From: Alphaproteobacteria bacterium
Lineage (GTDB): Bacteria > Pseudomonadota > Alphaproteobacteria > Micropepsales > Micropepsaceae
Length of the DNA stretch: 30,000 nt
Assembly: GCA_003131925.1 (NCBI GenBank)
Contig: PKWC01000150.1
Span: forward strand, 14,277 to 44,276
Reading direction: 5' to 3'
Both the position numbers and the translations under genes were made by a program. Positions 1-8,144 of the stretch are shown one piece after another. The notes under the pieces are model-generated. The model had not been told where the DNA came from. It did no database searches and saw only the letters and a list, made by a program, of their open reading frames with translations. Position 1 is the stretch's first letter. Each line of letters opens with the position of its first letter.

Positions 1-578
1 TGCACCATCTTGACGAAGTGCCCGGCGCCAGACCGGCCGGCATGGATATAGCCACGCTCGGCCCGGGAGTCGCCGGTCTTCCTATCCGGTGTACGCGGGA
101 TATCGCCCAACCCGGGGGCGAGTGCTGCGAAGATCGGATCAAGACGATCCACCGCCTCCTTCGGACCGCCGATCATCATACAGTAACCGCGCTCGATACC
201 CCAAACGCCGCCCGACGTGCCGCAATCGACATAGCGAATGCGCTTCTCGGCCAATTTCTTGGCGCGGCGGATGTCATCTTTGTAGAACGAATTACCGCCA
301 TCGATGACGATGTCGTCCGGCTCCAGCAAACCGCCAAGACTCTCGACCGTCTCTTCGGTGACCCGTCCCGCGGGCAACATTACCCAGACAGCGCGTGGCT
401 TTTCCAGGAGCGCCTTCACCACATCCGCAAGCGAACCCGCCGCTGTCGCGCCCTCCTTCGCCAGCGCTTCACGCGTCTTGGCGTTGGCGTCGAACACGAC
501 GCAATGGTGCCCCGCCTTCATCAGGCGGCGAGAGATGTTTCCGCCCATTCGACCCAGTCCGATCACACCGATCTGCAT
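1..578 (-). CDS. gnd: 6-phosphogluconate dehydrogenase, decarboxylating (C-terminus off the left edge)
   Basis: Oxidises and decarboxylates 6-phosphogluconate to ribulose 5-phosphate in the cytoplasmic oxidative pentose phosphate pathway. About 192 residues are visible. They begin MQIGVIGLGRMGG, with the nucleotide-binding GxGxxG at residues 7-12. Next come DGGNSFYKDD and the substrate-binding stretch CGTSGGVWGIERGY, and the sequence is cut at GHFVKMVH, which contains the catalytic lysine. The GVWGIERGY form is typical of the shorter, often NAD-preferring enzymes (about 300-340 residues) rather than the 470-residue E. coli type; cofactor choice is inferred. The ATG at 578 follows an AGGAGCG ribosome site. 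Only 27 bases separate it from the stop of tal-pgi upstream on the same strand, so the two are probably one operon. No stop codon is visible because the gene leaves the window. Confidence 0.93.
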   Translation of the reverse strand, partial: MQIGVIGLGRMGGNISRRLMKAGHHCVVFDANAKTREALAKEGATAAGSLADVVKALLEKPRAVWVMLPAGRVTEETVESLGGLLEPDDIVIDGGNSFYKDDIRRAKKLAEKRIRYVDCGTSGGVWGIERGYCMMIGGPKEAVDRLDPIFAALAPGLGDIPRTPDRKTGDSRAERGYIHAGRSGAGHFVKMV

Positions 579-605
579 TTGCTTTCGCTCCTTACAAAAG
601 TCCCG

Positions 606-3452
606 CTATTGGAGAGCTGCATCCACCGCGCGAGCCAGCTCCACCAGTCCCCCATCGACATCCTTCAGGTGGACGCGCAGCGCGCGCCGTCCGCGTTCCA
701 CCAGCACCTCGAGATCACCGCGCGCCTGTGCCGCCTTCACCACGCCGAAGGTGTAGGAATGTCCCGGTACGTCGATATCCTCCGGATCGTCACAGGTGAT
801 CTGCAGGAACACTCCGGAATTCGGGCCGCCCTTGTATGCTTGTCCGGTCGAATGCTGGAAGCGTGGTCCGAAGCCTAGGCAGGTGGCGGCATGGGTGTGG
901 TCGCGGATGCGCGTGCGCATCGCGGTCAGCGCCTGCGTGTTGGCCTTATTGCGCTGTATGTATGCCAGCAGCGCCACGTAGTCGCCCGACTTTGCGCCAG
1001 CGTGCACGCGGCCAAAATGACTCTTCAAATAGCCGGACAGGTTGTTGTGCTGACCGAGCTCGTCGGCGTTGCGCGGATCGGCGTAGAGAGCCAGACCGTT
1101 CTCACGGAAGACCGGCGCCTCTTCGGGCAAGCGATGCGACTTCTCGTATTCCTCAGTCAGCGCGCGCGTCTTTTCCTTGCTTGCCTCGACATCCGGTTGA
1201 TCGAACGGGTCGATGCCGATGATTGCGCCAGCGACGCCGGTAGCTATTTCCCAGCGGAAGAATTCCTGGCCGATGTGCCAAATATCCTTCACGCTGATGC
1301 GCGCGACCGGATGGCCGGCGGTTTCCAGCGCCGCCACCGCCTGGCGTTGCAACGGATCAAACTGCCCGTCCAACTCCAGGTAGGCGAAGAACCGGTCAGC
1401 GCCGTAGCGGTTCGGTGTGGTGAGCGCCTCCCCGGTCACCGGAATTAGTCCACGCCCATGTTTGCCCGTGCTCTCCGCGAGAAGCTGCTCCAGCCACGCA
1501 CCGAGATCGGCGATTCCCGGCGAGGCAACGATCGTCACCTTGTCGCGGCCGAACTTGGTCGCGGCGATGCCCAACGCGATGCCAAGCTGTACGCCCGGAT
1601 TCTCATCTGGCGGCACATCGGAGCCACACGATCGCACCATCAGCTGCGTGGTTCGCAACAGGCGCTTGCAGTCCAGCCCGATAGCCATCGCCGGCACCAA
1701 GCCGAATTTCGACAACACAGAATAGCGACCGCCGATCGAGGCCACGCCATGGAAAATGTACGCGAACTGTAACTGTTGCGCCTTCCGTTCCAGCGGAGAA
1801 CCGGGATCGGTTACCGCCGCGAAATTAGCCCCCGCCTTGCTCGGCCCCAGCACAGAACTGACGCGGTCGAAGAAGTACTCCAGAAAGATATTGGGCTCGA
1901 GCGTGCTGCCGGACTTGGATGATACAATGAACAACGTTCTGCCCAATTCCACCGCCTGCTCGATCTCCTTGATCTGCGCGGGATCGGTACTGTCCAACAT
2001 GTGGAAGCGTGGCCACGCGATCTGAAGCTGCCCATGGAACGTTTCGCCCAGGACTTCGGGCCCAAGACTCGAACCACCCATCCCCAGCAGCACCACATCC
2101 GCAAACCCACGCTGCTTCACGGCCTCACCAAAGCTGCGCAGCTGGTCCATATTGGCCAGTTCCTGGTCCACGACGGGTAGCCAACCGAGCCATTTGTTCT
2201 CGTCGGTCCCGTCCCATAAAGACTTGTCTCCGGCCCAGAGTTGCCGAATGCGTCCGTCCTTGCGCCAGGCCTCCATTTCCTCGCGCCAAGCGTTTTCGAT
2301 CTCTTGCGAACCCGGCCGCAACGTCATGGTGGCGCGCGTGCCCTCGATAAGTATGCGGCGGCGGCGCGCGATGGTGCCGAACAGCTTGTCGAACGCGTCC
2401 GCGAACTGCTGCACCCCGTGTTTGATCAGTTCCTCCGTAACCTCCTGCAGCGAAACGCGGTGCCGCTGCAGCTCGGCGAGCATCGCGCGGGCACCCGCTA
2501 CATCCTGCTCTATGACATCGGGCGTCGCCTCACCGTGATCACGGAATGCGTCCATGGTCGCCGGCGGGATGGTGTCCACAGTGTCGCGACCGATGAGCGC
2601 CTCTACATACATGGTGTCCTTGTAAGTCGGATTCTTGGTGCTGGTGGAAGCCCAGAGAAGGCGTTGCGTCTTCGCTCTCGATGCCGCCAGAAGCTGCCAA
2701 CGCGGGCCGGAGAACAGCGCCTTGTAGTGGGCATAGGCGAGCTTCGAATTCGCGATCGCCACCTTGCCGCGGAACCGATCCGCCACCCGCTCGTCGCCGA
2801 GCTTGTCCAGCCGCTTATCGATGGCAGTGTCGATGCGACTGACAAAGATACTGGCGACGCTGCCGATCTTGGAGATGTCGCCGCCGGTCTGCGCCAGATC
2901 CTCAAGCCCGGAGAGATAGGCTTCGACCACCTGCTCGTAGACGCTTACGGAAAACAGCAAAGTAATGTTGATGTTCAGCCCGCGACCGATCAGCTGTCGA
3001 ATGGCAGGAATGCCGGCTGGGGTCGCCGGCACCTTCACCATCAGATTGGGACGCTCTACCGCACCCCACAGTCGCAGCGCCTCGGCCACGGTCGCTGCGG
3101 TATCGTTGGCCAGATAGGGCGAGCATTCCAGGCTGATATAACCATCACCGCCTCGCGTCTGCTCATAGACCGGACGCAGCACATCGGCGGCGCCACGGAT
3201 ATCGGCGATCGCCAGGTGTTCGTAGATCGCGGAAATGGGATGGTCGGCCTCTGCTTGGAACTTTTTCAGCGCATCCGCGTATTCGTCGGTCTCGCCGATC
3301 GCCTTTTCGAAGATCGAAGGGTTCGAGGTGACACCCTTCAATCCGTCCCGTTCGATGAGCGTGCGCAACTCGCCCTTCTCGATCAGGCTGCGCTTCAAAT
3401 AGTCGAGCCAGGCCGATTGGCCACACGCCTCGAGCTGCTTCAGCTTGTTCAC
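606..3452 (-). CDS. tal-pgi: bifunctional transaldolase / glucose-6-phosphate isomerase
   Basis: A 948-residue fusion of two cytoplasmic sugar-phosphate enzymes. Residues 1 to about 365 are transaldolase: the early VTSNPSIFEKA motif and NLMVKVPATPAG, where Lys140 is the expected Schiff-base lysine. Residues from about 375 to the end are phosphoglucose isomerase, with GMGGSSLGPEVL at 457-468 and the sugar-isomerase motif SSKSGST at 511-517. Both halves look intact and the length matches known Tal-Pgi fusions. The start is GTG at 3452, placed by AAGGAG eight bases upstream; the nearby ATG at 3459 is out of frame. It is followed by gnd after 27 bases. The fusion would connect fructose 6-phosphate, glucose 6-phosphate and the non-oxidative pentose phosphate branch in one protein. 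A copy of the 25-bp repeated box lies 181 bases upstream of the start. Confidence 0.96.
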   Translation of the reverse strand: MNKLKQLEACGQSAWLDYLKRSLIEKGELRTLIERDGLKGVTSNPSIFEKAIGETDEYADALKKFQAEADHPISAIYEHLAIADIRGAADVLRPVYEQTRGGDGYISLECSPYLANDTAATVAEALRLWGAVERPNLMVKVPATPAGIPAIRQLIGRGLNINITLLFSVSVYEQVVEAYLSGLEDLAQTGGDISKIGSVASIFVSRIDTAIDKRLDKLGDERVADRFRGKVAIANSKLAYAHYKALFSGPRWQLLAASRAKTQRLLWASTSTKNPTYKDTMYVEALIGRDTVDTIPPATMDAFRDHGEATPDVIEQDVAGARAMLAELQRHRVSLQEVTEELIKHGVQQFADAFDKLFGTIARRRRILIEGTRATMTLRPGSQEIENAWREEMEAWRKDGRIRQLWAGDKSLWDGTDENKWLGWLPVVDQELANMDQLRSFGEAVKQRGFADVVLLGMGGSSLGPEVLGETFHGQLQIAWPRFHMLDSTDPAQIKEIEQAVELGRTLFIVSSKSGSTLEPNIFLEYFFDRVSSVLGPSKAGANFAAVTDPGSPLERKAQQLQFAYIFHGVASIGGRYSVLSKFGLVPAMAIGLDCKRLLRTTQLMVRSCGSDVPPDENPGVQLGIALGIAATKFGRDKVTIVASPGIADLGAWLEQLLAESTGKHGRGLIPVTGEALTTPNRYGADRFFAYLELDGQFDPLQRQAVAALETAGHPVARISVKDIWHIGQEFFRWEIATGVAGAIIGIDPFDQPDVEASKEKTRALTEEYEKSHRLPEEAPVFRENGLALYADPRNADELGQHNNLSGYLKSHFGRVHAGAKSGDYVALLAYIQRNKANTQALTAMRTRIRDHTHAATCLGFGPRFQHSTGQAYKGGPNSGVFLQITCDDPEDIDVPGHSYTFGVVKAAQARGDLEVLVERGRRALRVHLKDVDGGLVELARAVDAALQ

Positions 3453-3800
3453 TGCGCATTCTCCTTGCTTGGGATGTCGCGCCGAATGCTTCTCCGGCCT
3501 GAAGCCGAATGTCTTTATCGCGGCCGCATCGCCTTCGCGGAGGCATCTCGAAGCGCCATTGACGCAACGCCTCGCAAACCGTCGCGGTCGCGGCGAGATA
3601 AGGCCTCACGATAGGCGGTGGCGAGCTTGCGACGGTAGACTCGGAAACTACTGAGCCCAACCGCGGCTGCATGCCCTTAGCCAGCCGCTTTAATTGAAGC
3701 GACAGATTGGCCATCATGGAGCAATTGGGTGGGGTACGTGCGGTTTTCTGAGCGAGAATTCGGCTCAATCGCTGTCTCGATAGCGGCGGCAGTAGATCTC
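3453..3800. other. intergenic leader region of tal-pgi
   Basis: This 348-base stretch has no credible gene. It lies between the stop of the 59-residue protein gene and the start of tal-pgi. It contains one copy of the repeated 25-bp box (3634-3658) and the AAGGAG ribosome site of tal-pgi. I see no terminator hairpin with a T-run. Confidence 0.6.
3634..3658 (+). promoter_or_regulatory. repeated 25-bp box, copy A (upstream of tal-pgi)
   Basis: Carries the exact core GTAGACTCGGAAACTAC followed by TGAG. It lies 181 bases upstream of the tal-pgi GTG and reads antisense to that gene. The core is an imperfect dyad: GTAGACTC and the complement of GAAACTAC (GTAGTTTC) agree at 6 of 8 positions around a central G. 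Confidence 0.75.
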
Positions 3801-3980
3801 TCAGACGCGATAAATGACTCGGTATTTCGCCTCGTAGTCGCCAATCGCGAGAGCGCGCGGCGGTTGGTAGATCACAGAAATGATGTTCGCGGGGATGATG
3901 TGCTTTTCGACGATCGCGCGGTTGAGCGACTCCTCGTCAGCCGTGACGATGATTTCCTTCAGTACTTGTGAGTTATTCAT
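3801..3980 (-). CDS. 59-residue protein of unknown function
   Basis: Begins MNNSQVLKEIIV and ends AIGDYEAKYRVIYRV. I recognise no named domain; the sequence is compact and mixed hydrophobic/charged, with no signal peptide or membrane segment. ATG at 3980 is chosen because GGGAG sits seven bases upstream; the frame stays open to 4043 but the extra residues look non-coding. The gene stands alone between sdhB (divergent) and tal-pgi (same strand, 348 bases on). A copy of the repeated box lies 98 bases upstream in the antisense orientation seen at the other target genes, suggesting it belongs to the same regulatory set. Small proteins ending this way occur, as far as I recall, in stress-gene clusters of rhizobia and relatives. 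Confidence 0.75.
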   Translation of the reverse strand: MNNSQVLKEIIVTADEESLNRAIVEKHIIPANIISVIYQPPRALAIGDYEAKYRVIYRV

Positions 3981-4078
3981 GACTTGCTCCCGCGCGCCCG
4001 CTATTCGGGCGCCTCCGACGCACTGAGCGGTGCGATAGATCAAGGTACCGTCAAGGCTTCCTTATACGGCCCAAGTTG

Positions 4079-4103
4079 GACAGACTCGGAAACTACTGAG
4101 ATC
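4079..4103 (+). promoter_or_regulatory. repeated 25-bp box, copy B (between the 59-residue gene and sdhB)
   Basis: Carries CAGACTCGGAAACTACTGAG followed by ATC. It lies in the divergent spacer, 98 bases upstream of the 59-residue gene at 3980 and 157 bases before sdhB. The orientation rule seen at the other copies (antisense to the target) points to the 59-residue gene rather than sdhB. Confidence 0.72.
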
Positions 4104-4249
4104 CCGCTACTCAGGCATATCCTGCGAAATTCTCCTCCCGATGCGCCAAAGCTGGAAGGCGAAACGTTGCACAATGGTCTATCATAACTTTTGGCGAACG
4201 TAGGCTCGCTGTTTCGAAGTGCAAAACCGGCGCACGAGTGTGGCAAATT

Positions 4250-4254
4250 GGAGG
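4250..4254 (+). promoter_or_regulatory. ribosome binding site that sets the sdhB start
   Basis: GGAGG is followed by six bases and then GTG at 4261. The in-frame ATG at 4219 has no comparable site, so the GTG start is preferred. Confidence 0.65.
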
Positions 4255-4260
4255 CTTAGG

Positions 4261-5100
4261 GTGATCATTCGATCCTCAGATCAAGTGCCTCGCGTCACGG
4301 CGCTGAAAAGGTTTCCGGTGCCAAGGAACTTTGGTGTATCGCCGGAGTCGCGCATCGAGAAAGGGAAAACGTGGTCAGCGCCGTCTGGCGCGGCGCGCGC
4401 CAAGTCTTTTGAGATTTATCGCTACGACCCGGATTCCGGCGATAACCCACGACTCGACACATTCGAAGTCGATCTCGACGATTGCGGGCCAATGGTTCTC
4501 GACGCTCTCTTCTGGATCAAGAACAAGGTGGATTCGACGCTCACCTTCCGACGTTCGTGCCGCGAGGGCATCTGCGGTTCGTGCGCGATGAATATGGATG
4601 GCACGAACTGGCTCGCCTGCACGAGATTCATATCCGACTTGGGGATGCCGGCAACGATCTATCCTCTGGCGAATATGCGCGTCATCAAGGACTTGGTTCC
4701 CGATCTTACGCATGTCTTTGCGCAATACGCGATGATCGAGCCTTGGCTGCAGTCCAAGACACCGGATCCCGATGCGGAACGGCTTCAATCCCGGGAGCAG
4801 CGCAGCAGGCTCGACGGCTATTACGAATGCATTCTCTGCTTCTGCTGCACGTCGGGCTGCCCGAGCCACTGGTGGAATGGCGACCGATTTCTAGGCCCCG
4901 CAGTACTTCTTCAGGCTTGGCGCTGGCTGGCTGAAAGTCGTGACGACGCGACCGGCGACCGGCTCGATATTTTGGAAGATCCGTTCCGGCTCTATCGATG
5001 TCACACTATTCTCAATTGTACACGGACCTGCCCGAAGGGCCTGAATCCAGGAAAGGCAATCGCTGAGATCAAGAAGCAGATGATCGAGCGTCAAAGCTGA
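4261..5100 (+). CDS. sdhB: succinate dehydrogenase iron-sulfur subunit
   Basis: The iron-sulfur subunit that passes electrons from the flavoprotein to quinone in respiratory complex II, on the cytoplasmic face of the membrane. With the GTG start at 4261 it has 279 residues. All ligands are present: the [2Fe-2S] cysteines 100, 105, 108 and 120 (CREGICGSC...C), then CILCFCCTSGCPSHWW (Cys190, 193, 196, 200), and Cys247, 253 and 257 in CHTILNCTRTCPKGLNPGK, which complete the [4Fe-4S] and [3Fe-4S] clusters. The N-terminal extension before EKGKTWSAP is somewhat longer than usual, so translation could also begin further inside. It is followed by sdhC and sdhD, but there is no sdhA anywhere in the window, and the usual alphaproteobacterial order is sdhCDAB. 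The flavoprotein must come from elsewhere or this is an accessory set. Confidence 0.95.
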   Translation: MIIRSSDQVPRVTALKRFPVPRNFGVSPESRIEKGKTWSAPSGAARAKSFEIYRYDPDSGDNPRLDTFEVDLDDCGPMVLDALFWIKNKVDSTLTFRRSCREGICGSCAMNMDGTNWLACTRFISDLGMPATIYPLANMRVIKDLVPDLTHVFAQYAMIEPWLQSKTPDPDAERLQSREQRSRLDGYYECILCFCCTSGCPSHWWNGDRFLGPAVLLQAWRWLAESRDDATGDRLDILEDPFRLYRCHTILNCTRTCPKGLNPGKAIAEIKKQMIERQS

Positions 5101-5126
5101 CCGCATCAAGAGAATGGAATTAAGTC

Positions 5127-5537
5127 ATGGCCGATCCCACGTCAGAGCGAACCAGACCGCTGTCTCCCAACGTTCAGATCTATCGACCGCAGCTTACGTC
5201 GGTGTTGTCGATCGCAAATCGGATCACCGGCGTAGTTTTGAGCGGCTGCGCCGTTGTGCTGGTTGTCTGGCTGATTGCGGCGGCAACAGGGCCGCATGCT
5301 TACGCCGCAGTGCAAGGCGCCATTGCGTCCTGGATCGGTCAGATCGTGCTGTTCGGGGCCACCTTCGCATTTTTTATGCACCTTTGCGGTGGCATACGGC
5401 ATCTCGTGTGGGACACTGTCCGCGGATTCGAGCTACGGTCGATATATATCTCGGGATGGGCGGTTGTCGCCCTGAGTGTGATGTTCACCGCGGCGGTCTG
5501 GGCCGTAAGCTTGTGTATGGCAGGTTGGAACCGGTGA
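5127..5537 (+). CDS. sdhC: succinate dehydrogenase cytochrome b556 subunit
   Basis: Membrane anchor of complex II that helps bind heme b and quinone. It has 136 residues. The signature RPLSPNVQIYRPQLTSVLSI near the N-terminus is followed by NRITGV, then three membrane helices (about residues 30-52, 65-87 and 107-131). His84 and His91 lie in the stretch HLCGGIRHLVWD, where the heme ligand is expected. ATG at 5127 is 26 bases after the sdhB stop; the ribosome site is weak (AAGAGA), consistent with translation following sdhB. It overlaps sdhD by four bases (GTGA). Confidence 0.93.
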   Translation: MADPTSERTRPLSPNVQIYRPQLTSVLSIANRITGVVLSGCAVVLVVWLIAAATGPHAYAAVQGAIASWIGQIVLFGATFAFFMHLCGGIRHLVWDTVRGFELRSIYISGWAVVALSVMFTAAVWAVSLCMAGWNR

Positions 5538-5920
5538 ACAGGAAACGCCCGCGCTCACCGCTCGGCCGCGCACTTGGGCTCGGCTCTGCAAAGGACGGCA
5601 TCCAGCAATGGTGGCTTGAGCGCGTCACGGCATTGGCGCTGGTCCCATTGACGATATGGTTCGCTGCCTCGCTCGTTGCCCATATTGGCAGCGATTACGT
5701 CATCTTCATCGCTTGGCTGCGAACGCCAATCGTTACGATTCTGATGGTGCTGCTTTTGACAGCGCTTTTCTATCACACGGCCCTCGGCCTCCAGGTGGTG
5801 ATCGAGGACTACGTCCACTCGGGAATGAAGATTCCAACGCTGATAGGAATTCGCTTTGGCTGTTTTGCGCTGGCCGTTGCCGGCATTTTTGCGACTCTGC
5901 GCGTTGCTTTTGGCGGCTGA
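5534..5920 (+). CDS. sdhD: succinate dehydrogenase hydrophobic membrane anchor subunit
   Basis: Second membrane anchor of complex II, 128 residues. It starts at GTG 5534, which overlaps the sdhC stop (GTGA), a sign of coupled translation. The N-terminus contains GRALGLGSAKDGIQQWWLERVTA, whose GSAK...WW..R pattern is typical of alphaproteobacterial SdhD. Three membrane segments follow at roughly residues 28-48, 58-80 and 100-122. The second contains HTALGLQVVIEDYVHS, with the conserved His and the DYVH quinone/heme-region motif. The frame is open further upstream (to 5114) but that part is antiparallel noise over sdhC. A hairpin follows the stop codon. Confidence 0.92.
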   Translation: MNRKRPRSPLGRALGLGSAKDGIQQWWLERVTALALVPLTIWFAASLVAHIGSDYVIFIAWLRTPIVTILMVLLLTALFYHTALGLQVVIEDYVHSGMKIPTLIGIRFGCFALAVAGIFATLRVAFGG

Positions 5921-5930
5921 GGGCGACGCT

Positions 5931-5961
5931 GCAGATTTGCGATCGCGAAACGTAAATCTGC
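5931..5961 (+). terminator. stem-loop after sdhD (possible terminator)
   Basis: GCAGATTTGCG (5931-5941) pairs with CGTAAATCTGC (5951-5961) in an 11-bp stem with one G-T pair and a 9-base loop. It begins ten bases after the sdhD stop. There is no T-run, so it may be an RNA-stabilising hairpin or a regulatory dyad instead. Confidence 0.4.
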
Positions 5962-6037
5962 GATTGCAGCGATCCGCAGCCCGTCAAGCGCGAAATGGCG
6001 CAACGCCAGATGTTTGGTGGCCGTGGGAGGTAACTTG

Positions 6038-6481
6038 ATGTTCGTGGAAAGAATGCTCCCTGCGGCGCGCAAGCGACTGGTCACGATCGCAGAAGATTCT
6101 CCAATCCTTGATGCCGCAAAACTCCTGGGAGACCTCCATACCGATCTCGTGGTCGTGTGCAGTTCCGCTGCAATGCTGGCCGGCGTCATCACCAAAACAG
6201 ATGTCGTCCGCCAGATCAGCCATTGTCGGGGATCCGGCTGCACGACAGCGGCATCGGCCGTCATGACACGGACCGTCATTCTCTGCCATCCCGGCGACCC
6301 ATTGCACGATGTCTGGTCGACTATGAAGGAACGTGGCCTGAAGAACATCCCCATCGTAGGCCAAGACTCCAGGCCGATCGGAGTGCTCAATGCGCGGGAT
6401 GCGCTTGAGGCTCTTCTGGAAGAGGTCGAGCATGAGGAGGTTCTGTTACGCGAGTATGTGATGTGTGTCGGTTATAATTGA
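6038..6481 (+). CDS. CBS-pair domain protein
   Basis: A soluble 147-residue protein made almost entirely of two CBS motifs (about residues 8-60 and 74-130), which normally fold into one Bateman module that binds adenine nucleotides. The first repeat holds LVVVCSSAAMLAGVITKTDVVR and the second KNIPIVGQDSRPIGVLNARDALEALL, both with the usual Gly-Val-(Ile/Leu)-x-x-x-Asp ending. A Cys- and His-containing insert (SHCRGSGCTT) between the repeats could be redox- or metal-sensitive; this is inference. The start ATG at 6038 is fixed by GGGAGG seven bases upstream. The gene sits between sdhD and a type II NADH dehydrogenase. Stand-alone CBS proteins of this size belong to hypoxia regulons in other bacteria, such as mycobacterial Hrp1, but the ligand here is unknown. 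Confidence 0.9.
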   Translation: MFVERMLPAARKRLVTIAEDSPILDAAKLLGDLHTDLVVVCSSAAMLAGVITKTDVVRQISHCRGSGCTTAASAVMTRTVILCHPGDPLHDVWSTMKERGLKNIPIVGQDSRPIGVLNARDALEALLEEVEHEEVLLREYVMCVGYN

Positions 6482-6606
6482 TCGGAGTCGCCTACCATAT
6501 GGCACTGCGTGCCGCAGGGTTGCCGACGCCTCAATCATCGAGTGCCGCGATCGACAGCAGTCCGTTTTGGGTCAATCTCGTGGTTTAGACCGGAGGTAAC
6601 CGAGCA

Positions 6607-7884
6607 TTGGGCGATTTATCTCACGCCCATCACGTCGTCATCGTGGGCGCCGGTTTCGGCGGCCTTGAGGTCGCGCACCGTCTGGCAGGGGCACCGGTTC
6701 GCATCACGATCGTCGATCAGCGCAATCATCATTTGTTCCAGCCGCTGTTGTACCAGGTTGCCACCGCTTCACTGGCGACTTCGGAGATTGCTTGGCCGAT
6801 CCGTCATCTCGTCCGTAGACGCAAGGAAGTAACGACATTGCTCGCCGTCGTCACCGGCATCGACAGCGGGAACGCCAAACTCCTGCTCGCAGACGGCGGG
6901 ATGGTCGCTTATGACACGCTGGTTCTGGCGACCGGCGCGCGACACGCCTATTTCGGCCATGACGAGTGGGAACCCTACGCGCCTGGCCTCAAAACGTTGG
7001 AGGACGCCACTGCAATTCGCCGGCGGATTCTTCTTTCCTTTGAGCGAGCCGAGTGCGAGACCGATGCGGAGTGTCGCGCTGCGCTACTCACTTTTGTGAT
7101 CGTTGGCGGCGGCCCGACCGGCGTGGAATTGGCCGGCACGATCGCTGAACTCGCAAATGAGAATCTGGTGGGAGAGTTCCGCCGCATCGACACGCGTGAG
7201 GCGCGGATTATATTGATCGAAGCCGGTCCGCGCATTCTGCCCAGCTTCGCCGAAGACCTCTCCGCCTACGCTCATAGCGCGCTCAAGCGGTTGGGAGTCG
7301 AGATTGAACTCGGTCGTCCGGTCCGCGAATGCACCGACAACGGTGTCGTCTTCGGTGACCGGAAGCTATCGACGAAGGTCATTCTCTGGGCTGCCGGCGT
7401 ACAAGCGTCGTCCGCTGCCGATTGGCTCGGTGTGCCCGCCGATCACGTCAACCGCATCAAAGTGGAACCGGACCTTAGCGCTCCTGGCCATCCGGAGATC
7501 TTCGTCATCGGCGATACCGCGACCATCGACGCATGGCATGGCAAGCCGGTGCCAGGAATTGCGCCGGCCGCCAAGCAGCAGGGCCGCCATGTCGCCACCA
7601 CGATCAAGATCCGTCTTCGCGGCTGCATTTCTCCGCGACCGTTTCGCTACAGGCATTCCGGCAGTCTCGCGACCATCGGCAAGCGCTCCGCGATCATCGA
7701 TTTCGGTTGGATCAGGCTCCGCGGCTGGGTCGCCTGGTGGATCTGGGGATTCGCGCACATCTACTTCCTGATCGGCGTGCGCAATCGTCTGGCCGTTGCC
7801 TTGAGCTGGCTGTGGATCTACGTCAGTGGCGATCGCAGCGCCCGTCTGATCACGCAAGGCGAACAGCCGCCGAAACAAGAGTAG
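6607..7884 (+). CDS. ndh: type II NADH:quinone oxidoreductase (NDH-2)
   Basis: A single-subunit, non-proton-pumping enzyme that passes electrons from NADH to quinone at the inner face of the membrane. It has 425 residues from a TTG start at 6607, supported by GGAGG at 6592-6596 (ten-base spacer); no ATG fits. The FAD-binding GAGFGG is at 14-19 and the NADH-binding GGGPTGVELAG at 167-177. VIGDTA at 300-305 closes the FAD site, and APAAKQQG at 319-326 is the region that approaches quinone. The C-terminal amphipathic helices WVAWWIWGFAHIYFLIG match the membrane-docking tail of the family. NDH-2 lets cells reoxidise NADH without building a proton gradient, which fits a neighbourhood that also carries pentose phosphate and stress genes. 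Confidence 0.93.
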   Translation: MGDLSHAHHVVIVGAGFGGLEVAHRLAGAPVRITIVDQRNHHLFQPLLYQVATASLATSEIAWPIRHLVRRRKEVTTLLAVVTGIDSGNAKLLLADGGMVAYDTLVLATGARHAYFGHDEWEPYAPGLKTLEDATAIRRRILLSFERAECETDAECRAALLTFVIVGGGPTGVELAGTIAELANENLVGEFRRIDTREARIILIEAGPRILPSFAEDLSAYAHSALKRLGVEIELGRPVRECTDNGVVFGDRKLSTKVILWAAGVQASSAADWLGVPADHVNRIKVEPDLSAPGHPEIFVIGDTATIDAWHGKPVPGIAPAAKQQGRHVATTIKIRLRGCISPRPFRYRHSGSLATIGKRSAIIDFGWIRLRGWVAWWIWGFAHIYFLIGVRNRLAVALSWLWIYVSGDRSARLITQGEQPPKQE

Positions 7885-7913
7885 GCAACGGGTCCCGCGA
7901 GTTGGAGTGACGC

Positions 7914-8096
7914 GTGCCTGGAGCAAGTATCTTCGGCATCTTCAATCTGCCGTATGCGGCCGACGCAAGCAGAGAGGGGCTTACCAGGGAACAGGAACGA
8001 TCGCCGATGGTTGTGCTGCAGGTCTCACCACGCGCCGTAAGCGTGCTGGATCAAATTTCGCGAGCAGACGCAACCTTTGCTGGAGCGCGACGCTAG
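7914..8096 (+). CDS. possible 60-residue protein, doubtful
   Basis: A short open frame from GTG 7914 with GGAG six bases upstream, lying between ndh and the aldo/keto reductase. The product (start MPGASIFGIFNLPYAADASR) has no domain or membrane segment that I recognise. It is kept only because the ribosome site is well placed and the gap is otherwise empty; it could equally be non-coding spacer. Confidence 0.22.
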   Translation: MPGASIFGIFNLPYAADASREGLTREQERSPMVVLQVSPRAVSVLDQISRADATFAGARR

Positions 8097-8144
8097 TATC
8101 TGTGTGGAGGCTCCGGCTTCCATGCGTCCTCGCAGGAGCGATCC

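Noticed and set aside
2241..3614. 457-codon open frame on the plus strand
   Set aside because: It lies opposite the clear tal-pgi gene; the long frame is a by-product of GC-rich codon use and its translation resembles no protein.
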